The position numbers and the translations under genes were made by a program. DNA of 64,000 bases from Candidatus Eremiobacterota bacterium (GTDB lineage Bacteria > Vulcanimicrobiota > CADAWZ01 > Ess09-12): assembly GCA_031082125.1 (NCBI GenBank), contig JAVHLM010000013.1, forward strand, positions 110,241 to 174,240, given 5' to 3'. This document shows, piece by piece, positions 29,501-38,800 of this stretch (positions are counted from its first letter, which is position 1; each line of letters starts with the position of its first letter). The notes beneath the pieces are model-generated. The model searched no databases, was not told where the DNA came from, and saw only the letters and a list, made by a program, of their open reading frames with translations.

Positions 29501-29624
29501 GGAGCTCTCCGGCGGGGCCAAGGACATGTTCAACACCCGCGAAGTCGAAGGCGATCAGGTTGCAGTGCTCCGCACGCCTCCCAAGTATCCCAAGTTCCAG
29601 GAGTTCCTTGCACTCTCAAGGTAA
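20592..29624 (+). CDS. giant repeat protein 1: HExxH module, 17-residue repeat array, zinc-ribbon tail
   Basis: The product has 3,010 residues. The ATG follows GGGGGAG. Order: a short N-terminal motif (MSDTRIDLATQFNY) shared with giant 2; a Lys/Glu/Gln-rich region; eight 15-residue Ala/Pro/Thr repeats at 428-547; a metallopeptidase-like module at about 570-1400 with HEMFH at 1084-1088 and an acidic residue 15 positions later (SGAED); a Pro/Gly linker; a short coiled coil near 1620-1660; about 60 tandem 17-residue repeats at about 1690-2715; a conserved tail containing GRREQVLSG and SSESAAVVRG; and a C-terminal domain with C2923-x2-C2926-x10-C2937-x2-C2940. There is no signal peptide or membrane span. 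The array family is unknown to me. A secreted or surface structural protein or effector is an inference. Confidence 0.85.
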   Translation: MSDTRIDLATQFNYQQIRPKDTQEKKEAKPEHLEEKAGTEKPAEGEEGPQTKKLVTPEQKEVKGPQEAVQKKQAREAEEQQAKKLGDEQEEFKAGNQEETQTPQAAKDMTGDLAKLVQKQAFASKDSKIITAEEATRAEEQAEGPEGAKTGGTLGEKLSKAKSAVADFFMESWTEIAGKEHDTTQNLLDREQEEQSNIRQERWALPENNKNLEHQLRAMMSQEGGQLMKKQISDDKSSASDSAHDLKEEDDGKGKSAGTGKGPLSGMASRTPSQADKKPSGKAQGGNLQHFLAGDNRSYLSGLGGTRQGPQDSNLPQKIVTVRDKKEPNRQLLAFTNTRQRKETLFSPPSFNAFSSPALKPQAQEPSTPGVQAPSTETVKPPPSGLRAFQSAGKPTGAPASPAAAPPAGGPSVAPSPVKPQEAQPQAAAAPQQTAATAPADKTAAPQQTAATAPADKTAAPQQTAATAPADKAAAPQQTATTAPADKTAAPQQTATTEPADKTAAPQQTATTAPADKTAAPEQTAATAPADKTAASEQTAATAPADETAAPQPEGDKKPADTPPAAPGNYQQASWYTGLSAQEKQKADSLVGGMKTQEERDRFMRVMGGLEKPEDQKRLLALGGVGKDETLKTREGDQTGPPHRPQGPQDQKPGQQTGTVQGPQGPQGQRQGPPSDRPQSPAFNQQEFSATLRILDTTKKEDRGEVLNNLAYIQKNATDPSVRSRTLDMIEKAKPEDRATVAGGLSWGLRDAGRPEDRAMTKEELDKITPQQRKQQAEQERITRTEAQKKFLGQLEKLPEDQRNEVLDIMGGKSEVTNRTGLGPEDRKNFIDRFNSLNDEQLKSTMDFMKSDYYKGLQGDKAPYDSSKSRADALMLASSLDPKMDAKEKAGLIESTQKVIGNTDLDRRNITKLMTEVSPEVAKREMELFKDPDKNTYGTIKPQKAPPDPTPKKAGETDDQYKARLEEEKKTAEQNRNKEVLAESYARLKLNTATVPGQTDPATGKPRTLNEEEVKKVATQLVDDYRGNRDTVSPDKSLVALRTIDKFSFKQGESHFDSKTREMTLPSSMLIGSLTREEKNKLQHEMFHAQMKGQVNPRISGAEDSNAYAASLTREYEAACKDKDKTIATFTEGFKKMGYGDEEARKMAAASLRDPDEYQAVKGTMLMGQYPDGKTGLQHLQELKEGKGSQDFKFLADGLPKDAIENFKDAQGGKLPTDTKMRQAEAGRFNEEQTKKFFEVSGSYYDRLQGNPSEMDKFRANARTELERQGFSKDEIDKKLEEMFKGKDQFASGLAQLTLSQGKGEKKEEFSWMNPFSIFGGGSSTSLQIKQKGLDSPFGSTLPPDVASGIRNWATETEKGAPGDITRKDPNLAFHMVDYVSTHRSEINGDKEILRKYGIPDELRNDPEFRKRLNAGGYYAAAADGMWKEYGNSEGSFFGFFSFGGDFGKLMDASDMSSLSYENERMSNNMSQRLMEHYEKRWHELGVHYFPNQNPNTGSMVDITHTTGLETQNTGRMNTSRAPVGAIGTQGTGPITGGFNRPPVGTGVDSPHVQPGTNYGVGVRPDMVKPDVGPITPPYYPPVDPYKPPVDQWKPTPPETPTWQDPQEQIELSDRTEKVLERKRIQAEEEAKKQQEVEAQQAEEAKQAEEAKAQQVKADADDIWGGVKSLLGNNSSDSANKLASYLMTAGSSPETARELLKNFMTLLDRKDGPKQAAQFLQTCSASPAGVGSLVKFLTSASGDSQGSAMAAKFLEAGSTTYEGASALHNMMHGLASQPEEAREFARMLNMSSNSPEGSASLAKTFQNLTKFPGGSENIASFLNSASSTAQGGKDLSQALANMSSTREGAQALSTLFNRLASQSPASQNNLLNALKQMSSSKEGARFLSHAMANGSSIPESGKSMAKLIQMASSSPEGTQSLFTAMKNMSATTDGAKNIAIFLQRGASTGEGSDALARTLRSLTSSSSGVQDLASIFSKAAQTSQGGSSLSQALLSMADGRGNGEALMAFFQKASVTPRSAGDLSNALMSMSSSPQGATNLSQLMARLSSSKDGGRLLMQSMSNLSTSPAGARSLASAFSNMASAPNGSTFSAQFLAKASSTPEGARQLMSTLSSMSSSPDGARSLAHFLEATSGTREGAESLGNLMKNMSGSSEGTRTLANLLARCSSGEEGGPALSRALLNMTDARGGSEQVGKFLMAASSSPENALALSRALANMSSTEEGARNLAQFVARSPKTSEGQQMAMKAFGNIAQSPEGAAQLSKMLANISRSGEGSEYLAHFANASSGSPEGSSSLLSMMQRMTSTPDGGKDVALFLARSTGTPQGAQNVGGTIQNLCSTREGLQQFLQLMSSTAGNPTAGKALSQALANVASTPGGAASMGSLIQNALASKEGTQSLMSSLMAMSSSKEGALNISQFVASFSGTPEGSAILMDAFSKMSSTPKGMNDLTMLLDRGTSTPEGAKLLNQTLLNMTSSKDGAESFAKLIARTSSSYEGAKALNHALVNMSFTSESASGLGEIFMRATSSTQGAQSMADALRNLSSTKEGAENMAQFFQKCSVSSKGLMEMQQSLLNISSLPDGSESLAKFFGKASGSEFGGKALMEAFKGMAGTPEGAHNLSVLLQQVSSSPRSSLDMVAFLKNSSRNPETMAEWPRLLGEMSKDPANVGALSKFVTNMNRTADGREALMELFLKSSGTTEGARNMARFFDQASTNPDLKRQLDSLLQDAPQAKSTALLDNVNKGRREQVLSGTKSSESAAVVRGQESANRFKNDVNMAMLQRPVLGRRDVNLETENRLIQAHALEADNIKAEMQAEKAMTAGEKALSTSVMGERGISFRQIATGIPYQQVAAEMAAGPQAAKMASTDRSIKKVSEMQETDEADETKEAEEGGGVSEGGETKAKKHPQFRPIDVYPESVLRYLNLCPECGNRTGERQILCMKCEINFEREIYMQSAVKFSRGGFYFRTHEDKLELSGGAKDMFNTREVEGDQVAVLRTPPKYPKFQEFLALSR
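21873..22232 (+). repeat. eight 45-bp tandem repeats in giant gene 1
   Basis: Eight in-frame copies encode a 15-residue unit close to TAAPQQTAATAPADK. Substitutions appear in copies 4-8 (for example TTA for ATA, EQ for QQ, final DE). It forms an extended, uncharged-to-acidic linker before the metallopeptidase-like module. The near identity suggests recent slippage expansion. Confidence 0.93.
25660..28740 (+). repeat. 17-residue (51-bp) repeat array of giant protein 1
   Basis: About 60 consecutive units follow the pattern [E/D]-G-[A/S]-x-x-L-[A/S]-x-[F/A/L]-[L/M]-x-x-[M/A]-S-S-[T/S]-x. Units tend to alternate: one type ends in FLxxAS, the next in LxxMSS. The structural unit may therefore be a 34-residue helical hairpin. 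The units are diverged at DNA level, so the array is old and under protein-level constraint. Confidence 0.9.
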
Positions 29625-29648
29625 TAGCACCGGGAAGAGATTCCTCAG

Positions 29649-29678
29649 AGAGCGCCTGTCATCCAGGCGCTCTTTTTG
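29649..29678 (+). terminator. Rho-independent terminator of giant gene 1
   Basis: A perfect 10-bp stem (AGAGCGCCTG at 29649-29658 with CAGGCGCTCT at 29664-29673) encloses a 5-base loop and is followed by a T tract at 29673-29677. It begins 25 bases after the stop codon and should separate transcription of the two giant genes. Confidence 0.92.
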
Positions 29679-29894
29679 CTTGATTTTTCAGCAAAAGCAT
29701 GGTATACTTATATCAACAGCAAATAATGATAACAGTATTATATGTAAAAAAGATATGGCAAGATTCTCTTTACTATTTACCGAATGAAGTGATAAATTGA
29801 AATGGGGGAATATGCCATTTTTTATTGTTTCACCATATAAAAAGAATGATTCCTGGGAGCTTGCGGGCATTCAGGATCTCGAGGAGGGCATGCA
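29679..29894 (+). promoter_or_regulatory. AT-rich upstream region of giant gene 2
   Basis: This stretch is much more AT-rich than its surroundings and must hold the promoter of giant gene 2 if the preceding terminator works. Candidates include TTTACT at 29769-29774 followed by ATAAAT, and TATAAA at 29836-29841, but none has both boxes well matched. A clear SD, GAGGAGGG at 29881-29888, precedes the ATG at 29895. Confidence 0.4.
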
Positions 29895-32800
29895 ATGAGC
29901 GACAACAGGATTGATTCCATTCACCAGTATAATGTGCCGCCCCTCAGGCAGCAGGATTCTGCGAAGCTCCCGGCGGGGGAGCCTGATGAAGCGTCAGGCA
30001 GGAGCACCATAGGAAAAGGCCTTGAGACCTTGAGAGCTTTCAGGAAGGCGGGGCAGGCTTCGGCGTCTGCTGATTCTATGGAAGAAACGGCTTCCGAAGG
30101 AGTCCGCAGGGATGGGCCTTCGGGCAAGGCCGCAGAAGGTCCGGTGGCCAGGAGCAGGAGCGCAGGCACTCAGGCCACTGCGAAAACGCGGGGCTACCTG
30201 AAGAATCTCGCCTCACTGTGGGACCAGGTGGCCAGGGGGTGGACAGAATTCCTGGGGAAGCCCGCGGCGAAAGAGGCTGCCCTGCCGGGCCGGCAGAGAG
30301 AGGAGGAAGCCCGGGGAGCGAGGGGAAGTGAGAGGGCCGCTGCAGAGGAAAAATTCAAGGAGATGGCTTCCCGGGAAGGGATGGAGCTCTTCAAAAAACG
30401 CCTTAAAGACGAGGAAAAGGCTGGAGCCTACGGGAACCAGGTCCTTCAGCAGGAGGCCGGTGAAGGAAAAGAAGGGGCAGGAAAGCCAGCGATGGCAGCT
30501 TCGGGTCATTCTGGAAGAGCGGGAATGGCTGAAGAAAGGGGAGAGCCGGGCAGAAGCCCCCTGGAGGGCGCCGGCTCCACGCACCGTGAGACTGCTGAAG
30601 ATTTTGAAATAGCAGCGGGAGCCCCTTCGGGTGAGAGTGCCCGCGGAGCTGCCATTCTGGAAAAACTCGCTCAGGACAGGGGTGCAGGGAAGGCCGCGGG
30701 AAAGACCTCCCTTTACTCCGAGATGTGGAGGAGAATAAGGGAGGGAGGAGAGGCGAAGGAGCCGCAGGGAGCGGAGAGTCCGGCGGCTGAGGCGCCTTCC
30801 CTTCGGGATGACAAGGCTTCAGGAGGGCAGCAGCATGAGCCTTCCATAAGCCGCTCTGCCGATAAGGCCTCAGCAGCGCTTCGTGGGCATGGCATGGAAA
30901 GAGAGCCCGGCACAATGAGATTTGCCTCACTTGCCACCTCCCTGAGTCAGATTGACGTCGCTACTGCGAAGGAATTCCTAAGGAGACTGGGGGAGGTGCC
31001 CCAGGAAGAAGGCGACGAGCTTGCAGCTCTCACCAGAAAGCTTGGTTCCTATGGTGTCCAGTCGCTGCAGCAGGACCTTGTCGAGGCTATTGTGAGGCTC
31101 CCTCAGGATGAAAGCGTGAAGATGGCGTCCTTTGCACTGAACTCACCCCTCATGGGCTCGCTTGAGAATCCGGTGGATAAAGGATCTGCCCTCCTGGCAG
31201 CCTCCATGGTCCTGCCGCCCCCCGGCACCGCGGAGCATGACACAGAAACCTTCCGCACCGCTCTTGCAGGGGCATTTATAGAGCTTACCGGAGGAAGGGA
31301 AAACGACAGGGAAGTCCTCCTCGCTCTCATGAAAAAGGCCGGGCCGGAAGCTTCATCAAGGGCACTTGAAAAAATGGCGGAACAGGTTGCTTTAGAGCAC
31401 ATGGAAGATGGGGCAGTGCTCCAGGAAGCCTACATGAGCCTCCTGCTGTCCAGTGCCAAGGTGCGGGAGGGGAATAAAGAGGTCAATGCAGACGCCGGGG
31501 CTGTCATGCAGGTTGCCGCAATGGGTAATGAAGCCGTAAGGCAGGCAGGCCCGAGAATATCCCGGGAGTTCCTCCTTCCCCTCTTCCGCACCATCCAGGA
31601 TGTGACCTTTGAGGGGAACAATGCTCCCCGCTATGAAAGCGGTTCCCGCTCTCTTGCTCTTCCCGCCTCTTTGCTGGCAAAGGAATCAATGCCTTCTCCT
31701 GAAGAGCAGGCCAAGATATTCAAGACCCTTTTTCTTGCCCGCTGTGATGCAGCCTTCTCTCCCGGCCTATCGGGAGCTGCGGAAAGCTATGCTTTCAGCG
31801 ACAGGCTTACGCAGATCTTCGAGAGGACAGAGACCGGGACCGATAAGGGGAAATCCTTCCTGAGGGCCGTTGAAACGAGATACCGCGGCCTGGGATATTC
31901 TGAAGAGGAATCCAGGGTTACCGCGTCTCTTCTCACCAGGAATCCCGCTGAATTTGCCTCCCAGGGGGCTGCTCTGATAATGAGCCGCGACGGCCAGGGA
32001 AAATCAGGGCTTGAGGCGACAGATGAAAAAGGCAGGAGGTACCTCCTCGATGCCTTTCCTGCGGGCTCTGTGAAGTTCATCACCGACTGGATGGCCGGGA
32101 GGCTGCCGGAAAATGAGGATATCCTTGCAGCAAGCCCCGACAGCCAGGCCCTCAGGAAGTCTTATGACGAGAGAGTGGCAAAGCTCCGAGAAGGCGTCAT
32201 GGTGCCGTCTCAGGCTCCCGGGGAGGGAGGACGGGCGGCGTCGAAGCCCCTGCAGGCCCAGCCTCTTCCAAAGAACCTGAACAGCCTGGTGAAAGGCCTC
32301 ATGGAGACTGAGCGCAAGCGGATCGACAGGCTGGTGAAGAACATCGAGGGCGATGAGCTCAAGAAATTTTTCGGCATCTTCGACACCCTTGAGGCGAGGG
32401 AGAGAAAGCCCATGTTCAGGGACCTGGTGAACTCCCTGGCAAGCCTCAAGACCAAGGAGCAGAAGGATCTTGTAAGGTTTGTCACAAGGGATGAGCTTAC
32501 CGGCCCCGACAGGAAGGAGATTCTCTCCGTCACGAGGGGGCTCAGCGCCTCCAAGAAAAGCCAGGAACGGCAGGAGTTTCTCTCAACGATCAACGGTCTT
32601 CCTGAAGGGAAGCTCTCCGGCATGCTTGACTGCATGCGCCAGTCCCCCTATTATGCCAGCCTTGACGATTCAAAGGACAAGGCCGATGCCCTCATGCTTT
32701 TCTCGTCATATACGCCCTCCAGAAAGCCTCTTGAAGATAAGGAGATAGCCCGGAGAGAGCGCGGCGTCCAGGCAACGCTTGAGGGCTTTGAGGGGCACGA

Positions 32801-35800
32801 TGCCGACAGGAGAGCCATAGTGAGGCTCATGGCAGCAGCCCCGCCGGAGAGCGCCGGGAGCACCGCAATGTTTTTTGCCAATCCTGACAGGAACTCCTGC
32901 GGAAGAAGCACCTTCTCCCAGGTTTCGGCGGAAAGGTCTTCGGAGATAGTTACGGAAGCCTATACAAGGCTCCGGCTTGCAACGGCCACCACCGGAGAAC
33001 AGCAGGCAGCTCTTCCCCGCGAAAGATCGGAAAGCCTCGCAGGTACCGTCGTTGACGGTTTCCGGGCATCGCGGGGAAAGCTTTCCGGTGAGTTTCTGCT
33101 GCAGTCGGCCCGTGAGATTGAGAAGGTGCATTTTACCGATATCCGATACCCCCGGTATGATGCCCAGGAATCCACTCTTGCGCTCCCCCTTTCATCGCTT
33201 GCGCCAGGTGACCCTGATATGGAGACGCAGGCGAACCTGGTTTACGGCTTTACGCGCCCCGCGATGGAGCGCCAGGTCACAATGGCACTTGCCCCTGAAA
33301 GGAGCCCTCAGGCCCTGCAGGCATCGGGACCGAGGCCTGCCTCTCCGGTGCAGGTTTCCGCGCAGGGCACATCGGGGCAGGTGTCGGCGCCGGCCGCCCG
33401 GCAGCAGCAGCAGCAGCCTGCCCAGGCCGGCCAGAGACCGCAGACAGAGACGGAGGTCCTCAGCCAGAGGCAGAAGGATCTTGAGGATTCTCTCTCCGAG
33501 GAGAAGCGCTGGTATACCCTCTTTGCCTGGGGCTATGCCCTTCTCGGCTTTCATAATGAAGGCCAGGCGCTTGAATCAGAGTATCTTTCGACGACTTCCA
33601 ATATCATGTCTCAGATATCGGCAGTGGTCACGCAGATCTCCCAGATGCAGCAACAGATGGCTGAGTATGCCGCCAAGTACCAGCAGATGTACGATGCCCT
33701 TCCGCAGCAGGTGAAGGATTTCCTGAAAAACGGCGGCGGGACCCTTCCCCAGGGCGGTGTCACCACGCTGCCATTCCCCGGCCCCTCAGGGACCTCTCCG
33801 GCTCCCGCAAGGCCGTCAGGCAAGACAGCGGCCTCCATCACCCGCCGGGAGATGCCCATGGTACCTCAACAGGCCCCCCAGGCACCGGCGGCTTCACATG
33901 CCAGGAAGGAGGCCCCCGTTCAGCGCCAGGAAAGCCCTGCCGCGCGGCCTGAGCCTCTGACCCCCCGGCCTGAGCCCATGATGACCCCGCAGCGTGAGGT
34001 TCCCCGTGAATTCTCTTATGATTACGCCGGGAGAACGAAGCCCGGAGCTTCTGAGGCAGGCAAGGCAGAGACCCAGGCGCCTCCCCCTGCAGAGAGAAAG
34101 CCTCTTGATCTCTCGGCTGCTCAATGGTACAAAGAGCTCACGCCGGCCCACAAAAAAGTCATAGATGCCCTTGGGAAGGATCTTGAAGGCGCCGACAGGG
34201 AGAAGTTTGCCGAAGTGATAGGCGGGCTTGCCATGAGGAACCGCGAGGCGACCCTTGACTTCGCCATGCAGTCGGATCTGATAAGGACCATGAAAGATCC
34301 CCTTGAAAGAGCCCAGGCGGTCCTTATCTCAACAGCATTCACCTCCGACAGCTCGATGCTGCCGGGAGCCCAGGAGCGGGCCCGCCGTGATGGCCTCATA
34401 AGCTCCGTGCTTGCCGCCACGTCGGGGAGCGCCATTGACAGGCGGAACCTCACGGGCCTCCTCGCTTCCGCACCGGCGGAAGATGCCCGCAGGACCATGG
34501 AGTTTCTCCAGAAGCCCGATGAAAACACAATATGCGGGGCTCCCTTCAACGCTGAAGCAGGTGAGAAAAAGAGGGAAGTCCTCATTGAGGCCTATTCACG
34601 ACTCAAGCTGGGCAACGCCATAGGTGAATGCGGCATGGAGCTCACTTTTGACGAGCAGAAGGATCAGCTTGGTGGAATGATAGGGATGCTGAGGGGGGCA
34701 AAAGACAGGATATCAAGCAATTTCACCCTTTATACTCTGCGCGAGGCTGAAAAAATAAGGTTTGAAGAGACTGGAAGCCCGTCCTTCGACAGGCAGACCC
34801 GGCAGCTTTCCATTCCTTCCTCCTTCATCGCTCAGGGCCAGGAGCTCGGCGTGAAAGAGAGGACGCAGCTTCTCCACGAGACTTTCCATGTCTCGTTCCA
34901 GGCCATGCTGGACGGTCAGAACTCCGGCGCCTCCGAGAGACACGCCTTCATCTCTAAGGCGGCAGATCTCTACAGGCAGGTGCAGAACAACACGTCACCT
35001 TTTAAGAGTGACCTCACAAAGAGATACCTTGAGCTTGGCTTCGGCATCGAGGAGACAAAGGACCTTGTAAAGCAGGCCACCACTTCGGGGGCAGAGTTCA
35101 CGGCGGCCCTGGGCACCCTCTTCTTCGCCCGCGACAGGGAAGGAAAGACGGGATTGGAAAAAGGTTACGGGAGCTTCCTGCCCGATGGCTCCGCTGAATT
35201 CATGGGCGCCTGGATGGGGGGAAAACTCAGGAGTGATGAAGAGTTAGTCAAGGCAGTCTCCACGAGCAGTCCCCCGGCGGGTAAGCAGGGGAATGCCGAC
35301 ATGGCTGCCCGAATCGACGAGCATTCAAAGCGCTGCGAGAAGCTTCTTGCCTATAGCCGGAATTCCTATACCGGGGCGGACTGGTACAAGGAGTTTGATT
35401 CCCTGTCCGCACCGGAGGCCTCGGATACCGTGGGCAGGAATCTCAAGAACAAGGTCAGGCACATGATGAATTACCTCTCTTTCGAGGAGCAGCGGACCCT
35501 GGACAGCACCATGCAGAATCTCTCAGTCGAGTCACGGGCGAAGCTTCTCAATATTATCTTCAGTGAGTTCAACAGCCCCGACCTGAAGACCGAGGGGAAA
35601 GAAGCCTCCGCCAGGTCAAAGACCGTGGCGGGATTCTCAAAAGGCCTTGTCTCGTCGCTTGCAGAGATGAAGCAGCCCGAAATAGACAAATTCATAAGGG
35701 CTTTCGGCAGTGCCGACAAGAAAACCCTGGAAAACCTTCATAAGACTTTCGCCGTGCCCTTTGAAACAGGAATGGGAGGCGCTCCCGCCGCAAGGTCTCA

Positions 35801-38800
35801 GACAGGCGCTCAGCAGCCCCGGGTGCTGAGGCCTTCATCTCCTGCAGGGGCTGAGCCCGGCGCACCGGCAGGCGCGGAAAGGCCCGGGGCTTCCGGTGCC
35901 GCCCGGCGTCCCGTGGAAGCTCCGGGCAGTGCGGGAGCGGGCAGGGCTGAAGACCCGGGAAGGAACAGAGGCTCTGGAAGAATGCTCAGCAGGGGCGAGG
36001 AAACTGAGATCAACACGCGTTTCCTGAATTTCGTCTCTACCGTGCCCGCAGAATTCAGAGACATGCTCCTTTCAATCACCGGAGACCTCAACCCTGCCAT
36101 GAAGTGCCAGGTCATGCAGCAGCTTATGCAGATGACACCGGAGCAGCAGAGGAGCGCCTACCGCTATATCAGCAGCTCAACGGTCTTCAAGTCTCTTGAG
36201 AAGCCCGAGGAGAAGGCCGCCGCTCTTCTTCTCGCGAGCCGCTTCCAGCCGGGAACGACAGTGGCGCAGATGGATGAGCTTATGAGGGCGCCTCTCTCCC
36301 TGCTCAGATCGCAGGATCAGAAGGAATCCCTCACCGGGATGAGTACCATGATGAAGCTCCTTGACTGCAAGGACCCCGCCCGCTTTGAGAGCACACTGGA
36401 GTATATGAATAAGGGCCTTGCGGGGATTACTGCCAAGCCGGGGACCGATGAATACAATCGCCAGCGCGACCGGGTCATGGCCGTGGCGAATATGCAGCTC
36501 AACCTCAATAACACCGAGGGCATCCCCAAGGACAGGATTGACACCTTGGCTGAGAGCTATATAACCGAGGTCTATGCTGATTATCCCGATTCGGGCATCT
36601 CTGAGGTCCTCCAGATGAAGCGGTTGGCCTTTGTCCCTCCGGGCGAAAAAGAGGGGGAAGGCAAAGGGCCACGGTATGACAGCGACACAAATACTGCATA
36701 TGTTCCTGAATCGGTGCGCGACTCGCTTCTGAGAGGCGAGCGCCTCAACAACCTGCAGCTTCAGTCCTGCCGCCATGAATCCAACCACGGAGGCAATGAT
36801 GCCTATTTCAATCCTATGAATCCCTCGTCCATGGAGCAGATGGCCCTTGTACAGAGCAAGGAGGCCCAGCAGATTTTCGGCAGGCTTGACGAAGAATCTG
36901 ATGAGTTTGACAGAGATGTCCAGAATAATTTCTGCACGATGTATGAGCAATATTACCGGGACCTCGGGGAGACCGACCCTGAAAAGCTTTCAAGCGTGAG
37001 CCAGAATGCCCGGTCAGGCGATTTCATTGAAGTGATGACCATGATAAAGACCATAATGCGGGGTGAGAATTCAAGTGATCCGGTGCAAAGAAAGGCATCA
37101 CAGGACTTCATCGCCAAGATGGTGCTCCCCAAGGAGCAGGGAGGAATGGGCCTCACCGGGCAGCAGGTGCAGTTCTTCCGCGATATGCGCGACGGGAAGC
37201 TCCGGAGCAACGAGCAAATCATGACAAATATCGCCTATGTGGGCATCGGGCGGCAGATGAGCCAGCACGAAGCCATGGTTTCCTCTCTTCATAGCTCATT
37301 GAGCTCTTCTCAGAATGCCCCGCAGAGGCAGCAGTTCACCGATCTGTCCATCGAGCGCCTCAGGAGGCTCGAGTATTCCGATGCAGAATGGCAGGGCCTC
37401 ACCCCGCAGCAGCGGGAGGAGAGGCTCCGCCAGTACAGGTCGGAAGCCGAGCAGGCCCTCTCCTCGCCCGAGCGCCTCAGTCCCTTCATTGACAGGGTGC
37501 TCCTCGCCAAGGACAAGAACGGGCAGAGGGGTATCGATGACCGCTCCACGATGAATTTCTTCAACAGCGTGAGCGCAGGAGAACAATCCTTCGGGAGCCA
37601 GTTCAAGCAGTGGGTCGAGTCATTCAAGCGCCAGGGAGAGGAGGGAACCCAGGGGCAGGCCTTTGATACGGCATGCCAAAGGGCCCTGGATACGGCAAAA
37701 TTTGCCCGTGATAACCCCGACAAGATCCGTAACGCACCTGCCGAGCTTCAGGGCCTTGAGCTCAATGAGGAAGCTCTGGGCCTCTCGGTGGATATCCAGG
37801 ATGCCATTGTGGAGAACTACCGTGAGGGCAATACCGGCGGCCTCTTCGGGACATTGAAGAGCTGGTTCTTCGGCACTTCCCGCGAGAGCACAAGGAGGCT
37901 CAGGCATACCACTCAGCTCCAGACCTATACGATGCAGCAGATCAACTCCAATCAGAAATACCGCTGGAGCAAGAGCACGGTTCATGGCGAGGGTGAACAG
38001 GGCGGCCAGCAGCAGAATTTCTGGGGCACCGTGAACAGCAACGCCACTGCCGGCACGGGACAGACGGGTCCCAAGCCGCCGCAGCATGGCACCGGAACAT
38101 ACGCAATTCCAGCCGCGCCTTCAGTCATCCCGACGTATATTCCCCCGCAGCCCGCGGTGCAGACCCAGGTCCAGAATACCACTGCCGGCAATGGTTCTCG
38201 CCCTTACCTCTGGGATTTTTCCCATCATATAGGGGATACGGGCAACCAGGGCTATGGCCAGCCAAAGACCGATCCCACTCACGATACCACCCCGAAGCCA
38301 GGTCCCGGCAATGATGGCTTTGCTGGAGGTGTGGTAAAGCCGGGCCCCCAGCCGGGCACGGTCACCGTGACTGACGGCGCCACAATTTCCTCACTGGGAA
38401 TAGATGTCAGCATTCCGAGCACCATCACCATAAGCACCGGAGACCAGTCGGGAATAGGGGTATTGAATCCTGCCACCGGCGGCCAGGGAGGGCAGGCCGG
38501 CACCGGCGGAGCCCCCGGCGTCACCCCGGGAATGCCCGGCATCGCCTCTGACGGCACGGTGCCCACGTTTATACAGCCTCAGCCTAGCACCGTGCTGGGA
38601 ACCAACACAATTCCTGGCAGCGGAACAGGGGGAGTCGCGGGCGGAGGCATGGGGCCAATCGACCAGAACCCTGTCACGCCGCCCATCCCCAAACCCATCA
38701 CCGATCCGACTCCGGGAGGCGGGACAGTCACTCCCGAGCCGGTGACACCCAAGCCTGTCGATGACACGACGCTCTCTCAGCCAGCGCAGCAGGCCCTTAA

